A DNA stretch of 64,000 nt. Origin: Prochlorococcus sp. AG-402-L18. GTDB taxonomy: Bacteria > Cyanobacteriota > Cyanobacteriia > PCC-6307 > Cyanobiaceae. Both the position numbers and the translations under genes were made by a program. The stretch covers positions 62,001-126,000 of the forward strand of contig QCIL01000001.1 in NCBI GenBank assembly GCA_003216725.1, given 5' to 3'. Below are positions 63,508 through 64,000 of this stretch, piece by piece. The notes under the pieces are model-generated. The model was not told the DNA's origin. It did not search any database and worked only from the letters and a program-made list of their open reading frames with translations. Within the stretch, counting starts at the first letter, position 1. Each line of letters opens with the position of its first letter.

Positions 63508-64000
63508 ATGAACAAAAAAGCCATAAACTTTAAAAAAATAACTTTCTCTCAAGCAATTAATATTTCAGCTAAGTGGTGTAATGAGTGGGGGGAGGATCTT
63601 TTAAGCGAGGAAGTTTTAGCGGATAGGATATCAGAACTAATTAAAACTAAAAATGGATTAAGAGGTTTCTTTGCATATGCATTATCCGACCAGAATTGTT
63701 TTTTATTAGATAAACTTCCATCCTCGATAGTCTTTATGTTTATAGAATATGGGAAAGATGTTGTTGAAATTATAGTCAAAAATCTTATAATGAGTTCTGC
63801 ACAAATAATTTTCCATGAGCGCTCACATAATCATGAATACAAATTAAGTTCTGAAAATATTTCAGAAAGATGTAAAAATATACTGCGTGTTTTAGATACA
63901 AAATTAGTAACGGAAAATATTAATAATATAATTAGAAATTTAGACAACTTAGGAAATAGCTTTGATAATTCAATGAAATATGATAGTAAGCAAAAAGAAT
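63508..64000 (+). CDS. Hypothetical protein, 3' end outside the window
   Basis: A frame open from ATG 63508 to the end of the window (164 residues seen, no stop). It begins MNKKAINFKKITFSQAINIS and contains WCNEWGEDLLSEEVLADRIS, RGFFAYALSDQNCFLLDKLP and SIVFMFIEYGKDVVEIIVKN, an alpha/beta pattern with no motif I can name. The later part is Asn/Lys-rich (about 130 onward). Regular hydrophobic spacing supports coding. It is divergent from era with 39 bases between starts if Era uses the TTG codon. I recall a conserved cyanobacterial hypothetical protein beside era but cannot confirm identity. Confidence 0.7.
   Translation, partial: MNKKAINFKKITFSQAINISAKWCNEWGEDLLSEEVLADRISELIKTKNGLRGFFAYALSDQNCFLLDKLPSSIVFMFIEYGKDVVEIIVKNLIMSSAQIIFHERSHNHEYKLSSENISERCKNILRVLDTKLVTENINNIIRNLDNLGNSFDNSMKYDSKQKE

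Noticed and set aside
63549..63779. 76-codon minus-strand frame at the right end
   Set aside because: It is antisense to the open frame starting at 63508, which has the better protein-like pattern.
1..64000. CRISPR arrays, IS elements or integrase genes
   Set aside because: Reading the whole window I saw no regularly spaced repeats, transposase motifs or tyrosine/serine recombinase signatures; the island looks like recombination-driven exchange without a visible mobile element.

Overview
The window comes from a very AT-rich, compact cyanobacterial chromosome, almost certainly Prochlorococcus of a low-GC (high-light type) lineage. I infer this from base composition, leaders of only tens of bases, few Shine-Dalgarno sites, and a core set typical of marine picocyanobacteria: LexA, ArgF, FtsH, RibD, CobL, a two-domain ThiE, DUF3611, DUF3122, a TIGR03792-type protein, LarB, IspF, TrmD and Era. 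No database search was possible; names rest on motifs and remembered family sequences.

Positions 1 to about 34,650 are a surface-polysaccharide (O-antigen or capsule type) island with frequent strand switches. It opens with a truncated WecA/MraY-type initiating transferase, a PglK/MsbA-like ABC exporter, an asparagine-synthase-type amidotransferase and a multi-helix membrane protein that could be the polymerase. UDP-sugar enzymes follow: a TviB-type 6-dehydrogenase and a UDP-glucuronate-4-epimerase-type SDR. Next is a heptose-like set (GmhB-like and HddC-like genes on +; GmhA-like SIS protein, two SDRs, a kinase/nucleotidyltransferase fusion with reversed domain order, a dehydrogenase and a methyltransferase on -). 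After a 400-bp gap come a GtrA protein, a long outer-membrane beta-barrel protein, and a decorating-enzyme region: two methyltransferases, a PhyH dioxygenase, a carbamoyltransferase, a DegT aminotransferase, a hexapeptide acyltransferase, a formyltransferase, a Gfo/Idh oxidoreductase, an RfbD-like reductase, a WbuC cupin and two unrecognised proteins. A nucleosidase, apt and an SGNH-like protein close the region.

A tRNA-Ala(GGC) at 34,693-34,765 marks the change to Wzz-like and Wza-like export genes and then core housekeeping genes (34,893-52,486). These cover SOS control, arginine, protein quality control, riboflavin, cobalamin, NAD, thiamine and isoprenoid metabolism, plus two microproteins of 56 and 43 residues.

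A second glycan cassette (52,640-61,789) lies between ispF and trmD-era. It holds a PQQ-type sugar dehydrogenase homologue, GT2 and GT4 glycosyltransferases, a ChbG/YdjC deacetylase, a methyltransferase, and a tight operon of a CofD/YvcK-like protein, a HAD phosphatase, a GT2 and a GlmU-like nucleotidyltransferase. The last gene (from 63,508) runs off the window, and the first is cut at its 5' end.

No CRISPR array, IS element, integrase, rRNA or riboswitch was seen. The least ordinary items are the CofD/YvcK-like glycan operon, the reversed kinase/nucleotidyltransferase fusion, the apparent internal duplication in the beta-barrel protein, and the polysaccharide co-polymerase whose C-terminal domain looks like a BY-kinase without its Walker A.
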